From the NCBI GenBank assembly GCA_963743705.1, contig CAVUQS010000019.1:620001-684000 (forward strand): DNA of 64,000 nt, in the 5' to 3' direction. The notes under the pieces are model-generated. The model saw nothing but the letters and a program-made list of their open reading frames with translations. It did no database searches and was not told the origin of the DNA. Made by a program: the position numbers and the translations under genes. Source of the stretch: PALSA-243 sp963743705 (GTDB lineage: Bacteria; Acidobacteriota; Terriglobia; Bryobacterales; Bryobacteraceae). Of this stretch, positions 25,666 through 35,757 are shown in pieces (position 1 is the stretch's first letter; each line of letters begins with the position of its first letter).

Positions 25666-26129
25666 TTCGGAGAGGCTTCGGTCCAGTTCTTCCCTTTGAA
25701 AATACCCGCGAACATCTGGAAAACACGCGGCGACTGCGCCTGCTGATCCTTGTCTAACCCCTGAAAGATCTTGGCAAAAGCGCTCATCTCGATGTTCGCC
25801 ATTTGCGATTCCGATGCGGCGTAGGTCTTAACCGCGGCGTCAATTTCTTCCTGCTTGCCGCCCGCCACAGCCTGCGCAACCGCGAGCCGTCCCTTTTCCA
25901 TCTGGTCGCGCACCGGCGAAGCTTCCTTCTGCGCGTCGTCCATGACGGTCTTGAACTGCTTCTTCTGATCCTTATCGAGCTTGAGGGTCTGCGCGAACAT
26001 GTCCATCCTGTTCACGTTCGCCGGAGGCATCGGCGTTTGGGACTGATTGCCTCCGCCGCCGCCCTTCTTTCCTTGCGCAAACGCCACCGCGGCAACAACC
26101 ATAGCCAACAAAAGAATTCGCCTGATCAT
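25662..26129 (-). CDS. Exported Spy/CpxP-like helical protein, copy A
   Basis: A 155-residue periplasmic protein: signal peptide (MIRRILLLAMVVAAVAFAQG), a Gly/Gln-rich linker (KKGGGGGNQSQ), then a helical domain with LKLDKDQKKQFKTVMDDAQKEASPVRDQM that resembles Spy/CpxP or LTXXQ-type chaperone-like proteins. It is arranged head-to-tail with a related gene starting upstream at 26659; both share the signal-Gly-linker-helix plan and the phrase E-(A/E)-A-(S/A)-PV. They are probably an old duplication. Function (metal or stress binding) is inferred. Confidence 0.65.
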   Translation of the reverse strand: MIRRILLLAMVVAAVAFAQGKKGGGGGNQSQTPMPPANVNRMDMFAQTLKLDKDQKKQFKTVMDDAQKEASPVRDQMEKGRLAVAQAVAGGKQEEIDAAVKTYAASESQMANIEMSAFAKIFQGLDKDQQAQSPRVFQMFAGIFKGKNWTEASPN

Positions 26130-26131
26130 GG

Positions 26132-26659
26132 TTACCTGCCCTTCCCGGCCCTTGCGCCACGGCCGCCGCGGCTACTATCCAGGATGCCGTCCATCTGCTC
26201 CGCGAAAACCGCCGACGCCTTCGCCTGCTGCTTGGGGTCGAGCATCGCGTAGAGCTTGCCGTATGCCTTGGCTTCGATGGCAGCCTTCTGCGCCAGCAGA
26301 CCTTTGTATTGATCCATCATCTTGCCGATCTCATCGGCGCTCTTGCCTTGGATCATCGCGGTGACGATGACGCTGCGTCCGTTGCCGAGATCTTGAGTGA
26401 CGGGTGCGGCTTCTTCCAACGCTGCGTTGACGATGTCGGCCAGCTTTTCTTTCTCTTCCTTGTTCAAGTGGAGCTTGTCGGCCACCAGTTCCATCTTGGA
26501 TTGGCGCTGCTGGCGCGGCATGCCGCCGCCCATGCCACTGTCGCCCATGCCTCCACCCATGCCGCTATCTCTTCCGCCACCTCCGCCGCCACCGCCCATG
26601 CCTTGTGCGAGGGTCAGGCTTGCGGTGAACAGCACAGCCAAACAGATACGTGAAAACAT
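26132..26659 (-). CDS. Exported Spy/CpxP-like helical protein, copy B
   Basis: A 175-residue exported protein starting at ATG 26659, chosen because AGGAGG lies 6 bases upstream. After the signal peptide (SRICLAVLFTASLTLAQG) comes a Gly/Met-rich repeat (GGGMGDSGMGGGMP type), then helices with LHLNKEEKEKLADIVNAALEEAAPVTQDL. The related gene follows after 2 bases, so they are one operon. The Gly-Met-rich linker could bind metal such as copper; this is inference. Confidence 0.65.
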   Translation of the reverse strand: MFSRICLAVLFTASLTLAQGMGGGGGGGGRDSGMGGGMGDSGMGGGMPRQQRQSKMELVADKLHLNKEEKEKLADIVNAALEEAAPVTQDLGNGRSVIVTAMIQGKSADEIGKMMDQYKGLLAQKAAIEAKAYGKLYAMLDPKQQAKASAVFAEQMDGILDSSRGGRGARAGKGR

Positions 26660-26845
26660 ACTCAACCTCCTGAAGCCGCGTGAGTTGCCGCAGCAAGATC
26701 TCCCTTGAAGTGGGTCTTAGTAATTAAAACACGGTTGGAGAACAAAAACGAGCAGGTTTCGAAGGAATTAAGGAATTAAAGAAATGAGAGGAAGGCGGGC
26801 CAGCCTGAGCCGTGCCCGCCCCAAAAGAAGGCCCTATTAAGCGTG

Positions 26846-27061
26846 TTAAGCGTGCGAAACGCGTTCGTTGGCGCGTTCCCAATCGCTGTAATCGCGTTCT
26901 GCCTGCTCCCGAGTGTAGCCGTAACGCTCTTGGAGCATGCCAAGAAGCTGGTCCTTCTTGCCCGCGACTTGTTCCCAGTCGTTGTCGGTCAGCTTGCCCC
27001 ATTTTTCGCGCATTTTGCCCTTGAGTTGTTTCCAATTGCCTTGGATTTGATCGGAATTCAT
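26846..27061 (-). CDS. CsbD-like small stress protein
   Basis: A 71-residue protein that fits the CsbD family: MNSDQIQGNWKQLKGKMREK at the start, KWGKLTDNDWEQVAGKKDQL in the middle and the YGYTREQAERDYSDW end. CsbD proteins are abundant, general-stress-induced small cytosolic proteins with no known biochemical role. It stands alone between the Spy-like pair and the phosphoglucomutase gene. Confidence 0.93.
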   Translation of the reverse strand: MNSDQIQGNWKQLKGKMREKWGKLTDNDWEQVAGKKDQLLGMLQERYGYTREQAERDYSDWERANERVSHA

Positions 27062-27135
27062 GATGCGATGGATGCCTCCATACAGAAATCAGCATCCGGC
27101 CAACCATTGGGCGGTTCCTAACAGAGGCAATCGAT

Positions 27136-28776
27136 TCAGCCATTTAGCGCCGCCGTAATTAACTCCCGCGCACCATTTTGCAAAATGCGCAGGTGACCGG
27201 CGCCGGCGAAACTTTCGGCGTAAATCTTATACACGTTTTCCGTGCCAGAGGGGCGCGCAGCGAACCACCCGCGGCGCGTGACCACTTTTAAGCCGCCGAT
27301 AGGAGCACCGTTGCCTGGAGCTTTGGTCAGCATGGCTTCGATGGGATCGCCCGCCAATTCCCGGGTCTTGACCTGATCTGGATTCAGCCGCAACAGAGCT
27401 GCTTTCTGTTCGGGCGTGGCAGGCGCATCGATTCGTTCGTAGACCGGCGCGCCGTAGCGTTCGGTCAACGCGGCGTAATGCTCCCCAGGGTCTTTCCCGG
27501 TGCGCGCGAGAATTTCCGCGGCGAGCAGGCCCATGATGATGCCGTCTTTATCGGTGCTCCATTCGCCGGCATCGCGGCGCAGGAAGGAAGCGCCGGCGCT
27601 TTCCTCACCGCCGAAACCAAGCGTGCCGGCGAGCAGGCCATCGACGAACCACTTGAAGCCAACCGGCGTTTCCATGAGCGGCCGGCCGAGCCCGGCGGCG
27701 ACCCGATCAATCATGCTGCTGGACACGAGCGTTTTTCCGATGCCGGCGTCGGCGCGCCACTCGTGGCGATTGGCAAACAGGAAGGCGATGGCTACGGCCA
27801 AATAATGATTCGGGTTCAGCAGACCGGCACTGCGCGTGACGATGCCGTGGCGATCGTGATCGGCGTCGCAGGCGAAGGAGAGATCGAAGCGGTCTTTCAA
27901 CTCGATCAGGCCCGCCATGGCGTAGGGCGAAGAACAATCCATGCGGATTCTGCCATCCCAATCGAGGCGCATGAAACGGAATGTGGGATCGGCATGGGCA
28001 TGCTGGATGCTGAGATTCAGGCCGTAGTGGTCGGCGATGCGGCCCCAGTAGGCGATGCCCGCGCCGCCGAGCGCATCGGCGCAGAGGTTCAGGCGCGCGC
28101 CGCGCACCGCTTCGAGATCGATAACCTGGCCGAGATCGCCGACGTATTCGGCGATGTAGTTGTGGCGATGGGTGGTGGCGGCGGTGCGCGCGCGCGCAAA
28201 CGGAAGGCGATGAACGTTGCGCAATCCCGCGGCGAGGATGGCGTTGGCGCGGTCTTGAATCCAGTTGGTGGCGGTGGTATCGGCCGGGCCGCCGTTGGGA
28301 GGATTGTACTTGAAGCCGCCGTCTTCGGGCGGATTATGCGAAGGCGTGATGACGATGCCATCGGCGAGCGGACCGCCGGCGCAGTTGTGCACCAGAATGG
28401 CGTGCGAGAGCGCGGGCGTGGGAGTGTAGCCGAAATCCGCGTCGACCATGCATTCGACGCCGTTGGCGGCGAGCACTTCGAGAGCGGTTACGAAGGCGGG
28501 CTCGGAGAGCGCGTGGGTATCTTTGGCGAGAAAGAGCGGCCCGTTGGTCTGCTGTTGGGCGCGGTATTCACAAATCGCCTGGGTGATAGCAAGGATGTGA
28601 TCCTGGTTGAACGCGCAGTGCAACGAAGAGCCGCGATGACCCGAAGTGCCGAAGCTTACCTTCTGCGCGGGGACCGAAACATCGGGATGCTCGGCGTAGT
28701 ATGCGGTGACCAGCCGAGGAATATCGGCCAGCATTTCGGGAGTTGGAGATTGACCTGCGCGCTCATGAACCCCCAC
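27136..28776 (-). CDS. pgm: Phosphoglucomutase (alpha-D-glucose-phosphate specific)
   Basis: A 546-residue enzyme interconverting glucose 1-phosphate and glucose 6-phosphate. Motifs: SFGTSGHRGSS (about 41-51), the phospho-serine loop ITPSHNPPEDGG, the metal-binding loop CDADHDRHG (Asp-x-Asp-x-Asp pattern), and the C-terminal phosphate-binding RPSGTEN. Length matches the bacterial long-form Pgm (about 546). It begins with GTG at 28776. It feeds UDP-glucose, glycogen or trehalose synthesis. A small gene sits 2 bases upstream on the same strand. Confidence 0.95.
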   Translation of the reverse strand: MGVHERAGQSPTPEMLADIPRLVTAYYAEHPDVSVPAQKVSFGTSGHRGSSLHCAFNQDHILAITQAICEYRAQQQTNGPLFLAKDTHALSEPAFVTALEVLAANGVECMVDADFGYTPTPALSHAILVHNCAGGPLADGIVITPSHNPPEDGGFKYNPPNGGPADTTATNWIQDRANAILAAGLRNVHRLPFARARTAATTHRHNYIAEYVGDLGQVIDLEAVRGARLNLCADALGGAGIAYWGRIADHYGLNLSIQHAHADPTFRFMRLDWDGRIRMDCSSPYAMAGLIELKDRFDLSFACDADHDRHGIVTRSAGLLNPNHYLAVAIAFLFANRHEWRADAGIGKTLVSSSMIDRVAAGLGRPLMETPVGFKWFVDGLLAGTLGFGGEESAGASFLRRDAGEWSTDKDGIIMGLLAAEILARTGKDPGEHYAALTERYGAPVYERIDAPATPEQKAALLRLNPDQVKTRELAGDPIEAMLTKAPGNGAPIGGLKVVTRRGWFAARPSGTENVYKIYAESFAGAGHLRILQNGARELITAALNG

Positions 28777-28778
28777 CG

Positions 28779-28997
28779 TTAGGACCGCACCTGGAGAACT
28801 TCGACTATCTCCGGATCTACTTCGTAACCTTCGTCGCGCGCGGTTTCGACAGCTACGCGGCGAATCGAGTCATCATCAGATTCGATAGTTTGGCCCGCGA
28901 TGGGCCGGTTGATCACTTCCGAGCCGGCGTGGATATGCACTTCCCAGCGCTTCTTGGAGAGATCCCATTCGGCTAGAACTCTAGTCGCTTTCATCAT
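28779..28997 (-). CDS. Small conserved-looking protein of unknown function
   Basis: A 72-residue protein from ATG 28997, preferred over an upstream ATG because AGAGG lies 7 to 8 bases before it. It is mixed alpha/beta with many acidic residues (IAGQTIESDDDSIRRVAVE). No family is recognised. It ends 2 bases before the pgm start, so the two are probably translated together. Confidence 0.5.
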   Translation of the reverse strand: MMKATRVLAEWDLSKKRWEVHIHAGSEVINRPIAGQTIESDDDSIRRVAVETARDEGYEVDPEIVEVLQVRS

Positions 28998-29075
28998 GTC
29001 CGATACCTCTAGCAAGATCGTGCTCTTTTCAGGTCTTTTCCGCTGTGCGGTTTCGCACCGAATGCGTTATTGCCG

Positions 29076-31118
29076 CTAAATCAGCCGCTCGATGTCTTCG
29101 CGATAGCGGCTATAGATCCACGAGACAGCCAGAAGAATGCATCCTAGCCCGACAAAGGACAGGATACGGTACATGGTATCGAGATTTCGCAAGTCATATA
29201 AGAATAGCTTGAGGATGCAGAGCAGCAACAGCGCCAAACCCTGGAGGCGGAAAGCTCGCGCACGGATGGCGAAGCCGCATCCAAGCAGGGCGAGGCCGAG
29301 CAATCCCCAGGAGATGGTCAACAGACCGCCCGACATGCGTCCATATAGGATGCCGACTGACAGCACCGTTCCCAAGATCGAGAAGAAGGCTGGAGGCTGC
29401 TTCTGGTTTGGACGCTGCGCCAGGAAGTCAGCAGCATAGAAAATGGCTGCACAAGGAATCGAGATCCATAAACGGGGAGGATCCGTGTCGGCTAGAAGAG
29501 CGGCTCCGCAGGCGAGGACGGCTAGGATTCGCGATTGCACGCTGGCGGCGGCTATCTCGAAGCGCCAGCCTATGACCTGAAAAAGCAGCGCCATCGCGGC
29601 CCATGCCAAGCCCAGGCGCGCGTGGGGCGTTTCAGCGAAGACAACGATCGCGGCCAGAGCGGTGGCGGCGTAACCGAAGTAGGAGCTGCGCGGACGGATG
29701 GCGCAGTTCCAGTAAAAGAGGCCGATGTGAAGCAGGGCCGCCGGCGTCCAGCCCTGCAGTGTGAAGCCGAGAATTGAGGTGTGCGGCGCTGCATCGGCAT
29801 TCACCAAGAGATTGAGGAGCGAATAGCCGAATCCGCATACGGAGAGACCCCGCAGGAAGCCGGAATCAGACCGCACGGCCGCGAGATACAGAATCTCCGC
29901 CTCGAGCGCGAGTCCTGCCGCGGCCCACATTCCGGGAGCGCGGCCCGCGATGGCTAGCGCGGCGAGCAGCGCGGAGACGGCGAGGCTGGCTTCATAACCG
30001 CCCTCGCGAAGACGTTCGAGTAGGTCATCCTGCGTGCGCGGACGCAGGAGCACTCGCGCCAACGAGCTTGCCAGGAATAGCGCAGAGGCGCACGCCGACG
30101 CCAACCAGAGGTCATACGGCCTGTGGTGATCCCAGGCGACATAGGACAAGGCGAGAAAGCCGAGCGCGTTTAACGGGAAGAGGAATTCCATTCCGCCAGC
30201 GACCAGACAGCGTTTGGCGCGGCGCAGGTCGAATGTTTCAAACAGCAGCCAATAGGCGAGAAACAGCGCTTGCGAAGAGAAAAGCGAGGCGTCCGATTCG
30301 CCGCGTGAGATACAGGTGGCATAGGTTGCGATGAGGCCGAACAGCGGCATGGAATTCCACTCGAACCGCTCGGCCAGATAAAGAATGGATGCGGCGATGG
30401 GAATGAGGCTTGCGACGGCGAACGGGCTGGACGGCGTCACTGCCAGCGCGGCGAAGGCCGCGAAATATGCCACGGCGGTGACGGCCTGGCTCCGGTAACG
30501 CAGCGAATGAGCGATCATGCCGATTGCCACGGCGAGCAGGATGACAGAGCCCGCTATCGGATTCGAAACGATCTGCGCGGCGGGAATGGCGTAGATAGCG
30601 TAGGCAGTAGCATAGAGCGCGGCCCACCCGGCGCCGATCAGGCCACGCGCGAAGATTTGGTAACGGGCTTTTCGCTCAGCCCAGACGCCCGCGGCGAGAA
30701 TGCCGAGACTTGTCACGAGGGCGACGGAGGCGCGTCCGCCCGCGCTCATGTGGGCGAAGGAGTAGGCGAGGAAGAGGGCGATGCCGATCACGAGCACCAC
30801 CGCACCGACGGCGTTTAGAACGCTGCCTCCAATGAGGGTCTCCCATTCGTGTTGGCGCAACGTGGCGCGCACTGGTTCGAACCGCGGCGCGCTGGTGACT
30901 TCGGGAACCACCGCCTCGACTTGCGGCGGAGGCGGTGTCTCTGCGCGTGCGGGCATCGGCGGAGCGGCCATGCGCTCCAGTGCGAAGACACGACGCGTGA
31001 GCGTTGGGAGCAAATCCTGCTCCGCACGGAAGGCCTCGAAGCTCTGTTCCAGGCTGCTGATCCGCGACCAAAGCACGGCACAAAGAATTATCGAAATCGC
31101 AAATAAGACGAAGTCCAC
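29076..31118 (-). CDS. DUF2339 polytopic membrane protein
   Basis: A 680-residue protein with an N-terminal anchor (FVLFAISIILCAVLWSRI), a short coiled-coil (SSLEQSFEAFRAEQDLLP), a Pro-rich linker, then the DUF2339 entry motif WETLIGGSVLNAVGAVVLVIG at about 95-118 and some 18 to 20 further membrane segments to the end. Starts with GTG after AGGAGG. DUF2339 proteins are widespread in Acidobacteria and Bacteroidetes; the function is unknown. Upstream (31119-31262) I see no gene. Confidence 0.85.
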   Translation of the reverse strand: MDFVLFAISIILCAVLWSRISSLEQSFEAFRAEQDLLPTLTRRVFALERMAAPPMPARAETPPPPQVEAVVPEVTSAPRFEPVRATLRQHEWETLIGGSVLNAVGAVVLVIGIALFLAYSFAHMSAGGRASVALVTSLGILAAGVWAERKARYQIFARGLIGAGWAALYATAYAIYAIPAAQIVSNPIAGSVILLAVAIGMIAHSLRYRSQAVTAVAYFAAFAALAVTPSSPFAVASLIPIAASILYLAERFEWNSMPLFGLIATYATCISRGESDASLFSSQALFLAYWLLFETFDLRRAKRCLVAGGMEFLFPLNALGFLALSYVAWDHHRPYDLWLASACASALFLASSLARVLLRPRTQDDLLERLREGGYEASLAVSALLAALAIAGRAPGMWAAAGLALEAEILYLAAVRSDSGFLRGLSVCGFGYSLLNLLVNADAAPHTSILGFTLQGWTPAALLHIGLFYWNCAIRPRSSYFGYAATALAAIVVFAETPHARLGLAWAAMALLFQVIGWRFEIAAASVQSRILAVLACGAALLADTDPPRLWISIPCAAIFYAADFLAQRPNQKQPPAFFSILGTVLSVGILYGRMSGGLLTISWGLLGLALLGCGFAIRARAFRLQGLALLLLCILKLFLYDLRNLDTMYRILSFVGLGCILLAVSWIYSRYREDIERLI

Positions 31119-31262
31119 AACGCCTCCTGGGTCTTTCTATTGCACCGGGGCAGCCACGCTTGACCGGCACCATGTCATTGTCCTGCTTTGACTTAGAGGC
31201 GCAGGGCCGAAATGCTATTAGCGATGCCTATACATTCTCTGTATGGCTATGTACAGGAAATG

Positions 31263-34200
31263 TCACTTACAGGCCGGGACCGGTAGCGCGGCGGCGCCGA
31301 CGGAGCTCAGGCCCTGTTTCGCGAGATCGCCGTTCAGATTGGCGAGATCGGTCTTCATGAGATCGTTCCAGCTTTTCACGGCGGCGGCAAGTTCCCCGCA
31401 ATAGCCTTCGTAGGCGGATTGCATGACGGCGGTGGGGGCGGCGTCCTGGCCATCCACGATGGATACCAAGCGGCCGAGGTTGCCGTTCAGCGCGGCGAAG
31501 GCGGGCGATTGGGCACCTCCGCGGCCACCTCCGCCACCACCTCCGCGGCCGCCACCGGAGCCTTCCAGGCGGGCGGCTTTCTGATCGAATTCCTTGAGCG
31601 CGGCTACGGCGGAGGCGGCGTCGGGGTTCTTCTCCAGTTCCTTTTGATCGCCGGCCAGCGTTTGGCGGAAGACGTACGGCTTTGCGGTAGAACTCATAGC
31701 TATCGGCGACGAGCGAGATGACTTTCTGTTCGAGATCGAGCTGCTCGGTGAGGGCTTCATCGGAGACATCGACGCGCGGATCGAGGGCGACGGTGATGGG
31801 CTGCTCGTACGTGCGGCCGTCGACGGTGAGGCGCGGCTTTATACGTGCCGGGAGTCACGAGCGCGCCGAGCGGCAGAGCGGGCGTGTTGCCGTAGAGCGC
31901 GGAGATGGGGTACTCGTGGCGGAGCACGGGCGGCGCGGCGTAGCGGAGATCCCAGACGAAACGGTTTTCGCCGGGGTTGCGCGTGAGCGGCTCGGGATGG
32001 CCGACCCAATAATCGGGCACGTTGAGCGCGGGTTCGGGCGCGCGCTGGCGCCTCGGGCCTGGTGGAGTATTCGCGCACGAGTTTGCCGGCGTTGTCATAG
32101 ATGCCGAGAGTGACATCCTGCGAGGGCGCGGAGTTGAGATAGAAATCGACGATAGCGCCGACGGGCGGATTCTCGCCGGCGGGCATCTCGGGCGGGATGG
32201 GCGTGTCCGGTTCAGATCGAGGCGGACGCGGAGAGCCTTCTCGGGACGGAAGAGGAGCGCAGAGGTCGCGGCGGTCTTTGCAATCGAGTCTGGCGCAGCG
32301 GAGTGACGTCATCGAGAATCCAGAAGGCGCGGCCGTAGGTGGCGGCGACCAAGTCATCGCCGTGGATGACTAAATCGCGGACGGAAGTTACGGGCATGTT
32401 GAGCTGCAGCGAAGTCCAGTGATCGCCTTCATCGAAGGAGACATAGGCGGCGTTCTCGGTTCCAGCGTAGAGCAGAGCCTTTGCGCTGCGGATCTTCGCG
32501 CACGACGCGGGCGAAATCGCCATCGGCGATGCCGGAGGATACTTCCTGCCAAGTTTTGCCGGCATCGTGAGTGCGATAGATGTGGGCGCGGAAATCGTTC
32601 TCATCGTGGCGATCGACGGCGGCGTAGGCGGTGTTGGCGTCGAAGTGAGACGCCTCGATGATGCTGATCTGGGTGATGGGGCCGAGGCCGGGCGGCGAGA
32701 CATCCTGCCAGTGCGCGCCGTTGTCTTTGGTGAGCTGGACGATGCCGTTATTGGTGCCGACCCAGATCTCGCCGGCGGCGACGGGCGATGGCGAAAACGC
32801 GTTGATAGCGGCGCGATTGTTGGGGTTGATGGTTTCCTGCTGCTCCTGCGCGCGGGGGCGAGCGGGCAGAGTCACTCCGGATGGCGCCGCGGCGTCCGAC
32901 GGCGCGGGCTCGCTGCCGCGGCGGATGGTGAGATCGGGACTGATCTCTTTCCAGTGCACGCCGCGGTCGCTGGTTTGAAGAAGCATCTGCGCGCCCATAT
33001 AGAGGACGCGGCCATCCTGCGGAGAAAACGCGAGCGGCGGATTGGTGGCCATGCGGTATTCGTTGCCGCGTCCGACGGAGGGCGAGACGGTGGCGACCTG
33101 ACGATTGGAACGATCGATGCGCACGAGGCCGCGGCTGGGTCCGCCGGCATAGACGAAGTTGTTGTTGAGGGGATCGGGGACGATGTAGCCGAATTCGTAG
33201 CCGCCGACCGGGTCCCAATCCATGAAGGTGATTGCGCCGTAGTCGCCGCGGCTCAAGGTGCCGATGGAGCCGCTATCCTGCTGCGTGCCGTAGACCCAAT
33301 AGGGGTAGCGATTGTCGGTGGAGAGGTGATAGATCTGGCCGGTGGGCTGGTTATACCAACTGCTCCACGACTTGCCGCCATCCATGCTGATGGTGCCGCC
33401 CTGATCGCTGGCCATCATCATGCGATCGGAATCGCGGGGATCGATCCACAGCGCGTGATTGTCGTCGCCGCCGGGAGCGCCCTTGTAAGAACTGAAAGTG
33501 CGGCCGCCGTCTTCGGAGCGATAGAGCGAAGTCTGGGCGACATAGACGACGTTGGAATTGTTCGGATCGAGAAAGACTCGGCTGAAGTAACCACTGCCGG
33601 TGACACGCGTATCGGGCGTGCTCTTGCTCCAGTGCGCGCCGGCATCGATGGATTTGTAGAGGCCGCCCGCGCCACCAGCGGCGCCGCCGCCTCCACCACC
33701 CGGTCCGCCGCCGCCCGCAATGATGGCGAAGGCGATCTGGCCGGAGACATCGGTGGCGACGCCGATGCGGCCGAGACGGCCGTTGGGCAGGCCTTCGGTG
33801 AGTTGGGTCCAAGTGTCGCCGCCGTCGATGGTCTTATAGACGCCGGCGGTTCCCGCCGATTCGATGGCGGCGCGCGCGCCGGGGCGAGTGTAGTGTTCCC
33901 AGAGCGCGGCATAGCCGACCTTGGGATTTCCGGGCGCGAACGCGAGATCGACGGCGCCGGTGGTATCGTCTTTGGCGAGCACGTGGCGCCAGGTTTTGCC
34001 GCCGTCGGTGGTTTTGAAGATGCCGCGCTGGGCGTTCTTGGAGTAGGTGCGGCCGAGAGCGGCGACGACGACGACGTTGGGATCGCGCGGATCGATCCAC
34101 AGGTTGCCGATGTGCTCGGTTTCTTCGAGGCCGATGTGGGTCCACGTCTTGCCGGCGTCCGTCGACTTATACATGCCGTCGCCGAAATTCACGGAGCCGC

Positions 34201-34540
34201 CGACCATGCTGACATCGCCCGTGCCCACGTAGACGATGTTGGGATTCGACGGCGCGACGGCGACGGCGCCGATGGAAGACGTGGTGCGGATGCGATCGAA
34301 GATGGGCGCCCAGACTACGCCGCCATCCACCGTTTTCCAGAGACCGCCGCCGGGCGTGCCCATGTAATAGATGGCGGCGTTGCCGGGGATGCCGGCGACC
34401 GCGGTGACGCGTCCGGCGCGGAAGGGGCCGATCTGGCGCCAGCGCATGGCCTGGTAAAGCTTGGGGCTGAAGGTTTGCGCGGAGAGCGAGGCGGCGAGCA
34501 GAAAGAGCGCGACCCACGGCTTCGATAGTAGACGGTGCAT
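31263..34540 (-). pseudogene. VPS10/BNR-repeat exo-glycosidase-like protein, frame-broken
   Basis: The first 700 residues (34540-32429) read cleanly: signal peptide (LLSKPWVALFLLAASLSAQ), then BNR/Asp-box repeats of the sortilin-type beta-propeller (GGGLWKTVDGG, GDGMYKSTDAGKTW, GGVYKTIDGGDTW, SLYRSEDGGRTF). The rest of the family continues in other frames: LLYAGTENAAYVSFDEGDHW (frame of 32212-32703), then IVDFYLNS (31839-32357), DYWVGHPEPLTRNPGENRF (31757-32116) and the tail through the stop at 31263. So at least four frame changes lie between about 32480 and 31690. Total length (about 1090 codons) equals the intact family. Function of the family is not firmly known (glycan-binding secreted hydrolase-like). 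Confidence 0.8.
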
Positions 34541-34681
34541 GTTGAAATTGTGCCTTAACGCGAGGGGCGGGACAAGCGAAGGGCGCCGGTTTTAGGGATA
34601 TCGCGCGGCTGGACGGACGGCGAGCGCGGGAGCGGCCTGGCGCGCCGGCCTCAGGGCCTGCGGAGGGGCGATTTTGGGTTG

Positions 34682-35320
34682 TTATGCCGCGTTACGCGCA
34701 TCCCCGCGGATACTGAAGAGCTCATATCTGGCCTCTTTGCGCCGCCGCATGACGGCGACTTTGGCGCCGATTTCCTGCCGTGAAAAAACAAAATGCGGCT
34801 GGGCGAAATCCTGGGTTACTTCGTAGGGTTCGCCTTTGCAGGCAGCGAGTTCGGCCTCTACTTCGGCTTCGTGCAAGGCGCTTTGGAGCGCGGCCTGACG
34901 CTCGGCGCGGAGACGGCGGAGCTCGGCCATGTTCTTTTCGAGATTGCGGTGGATGCGGGTTTCGTAGAGACTGATGAGCTCGATGCTCTTGCCCTTGGCG
35001 AGCCAGGCGCGGGCCATGGCGAAGGCAGCGTCGACTTCTTCGTTGCCGGTTTCGACCAGGTTGGGACCGGACATCTCGACGGCGAACAGAGTGCTTTCGA
35101 AAGACGCTGCGCGGTGGAGGCGCCAGCGGTCATCGGCGATGGACTGGACGATGGAAGCTTCGAGGGGAGTCTCGGGAGACAGTGACTCGCGGATATCGCG
35201 GCAATGGCGCTCGTAAGCGAGCTGGTCGGCTGGGGTGAGGATGTGGATCTGGCCGGTGAGTCCGTGACGATAGGCGTTGAAGGCGCGGCGATCGCGCGGG
35301 TTGGTGGTGGTGTCAGACAT
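34682..35320 (-). CDS. Acidobacterial RHGLTGQ-type hypothetical protein
   Basis: A 212-residue cytosolic protein with NAYRHGLTGQIHILTPAD at the start and a helical body rich in Arg/Glu/Ala, the usual form of an abundant Acidobacteria/Planctomycetes family of unknown function often multicopy in genomes. No domain name is known to me. It is flanked by non-coding stretches on both sides, so it is a single-gene unit. Confidence 0.6.
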   Translation of the reverse strand: MSDTTTNPRDRRAFNAYRHGLTGQIHILTPADQLAYERHCRDIRESLSPETPLEASIVQSIADDRWRLHRAASFESTLFAVEMSGPNLVETGNEEVDAAFAMARAWLAKGKSIELISLYETRIHRNLEKNMAELRRLRAERQAALQSALHEAEVEAELAACKGEPYEVTQDFAQPHFVFSRQEIGAKVAVMRRRKEARYELFSIRGDARNAA

Positions 35321-35757
35321 GTGTGAGTCCCTCGGCCATTAGTCTACAGGGCGGGGTTGGGGCTGCAGGGGCTGGCGGGGGGTAAGTTGTTGAGGGGTGA
35401 GGGTGAAAAAAAGTTCGTGGATCTGTGATTCCCCCACGGCCGGCGCTACGCTTCGGCCACAACGAGGGATGAAAAAGTGCTGCGCGCCCGGCGTAGATGA
35501 ATTGATTCTGGCCGAGGGCGATTATTTTAGTTGAAGGATTCGTGGCACTTATAAATCGAGATTTTTCGAAGGATTGGAGGTTCGGCGATATGGCGGGGGT
35601 GGCCGGGGTTGGTGCGGCTATGGAATGGGCCACAGATTAACACGGATGAACACAGATGGGAGGTGCAGCCGACGATCTCAATAATGTCGTGATTTTTCGT
35701 TTGGAAGTCCCGTGTGATATGCTCTGGGGTTTTCGAGTATAGGAGAGTGAACTTCAG
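35321..35757. other. 437-base intergenic region with a recurring sequence word
   Basis: No convincing gene is present. It contains a purine-rich stretch, a hairpin-poor centre, and at 35631-35658 a 28-base word built around AACACGGATGAACACAGATG, a phrase that occurs as dispersed non-coding repeats in several bacterial genomes. The bases just before the TIR-like ATG (35758) include AGGAGA (35741-35746), a good ribosome site at a long spacing. This is the left edge of the accessory region. Confidence 0.5.

Noticed and set aside
26724..27143. A 139-residue minus-strand frame over the csbD locus
   Set aside because: Out of frame with CsbD, which has strong family motifs in 26846-27061.
32567..34528. 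A 653-residue plus-strand open frame
   Set aside because: Antisense to the BNR-repeat gene, whose minus-strand product has clear family motifs and a signal peptide.
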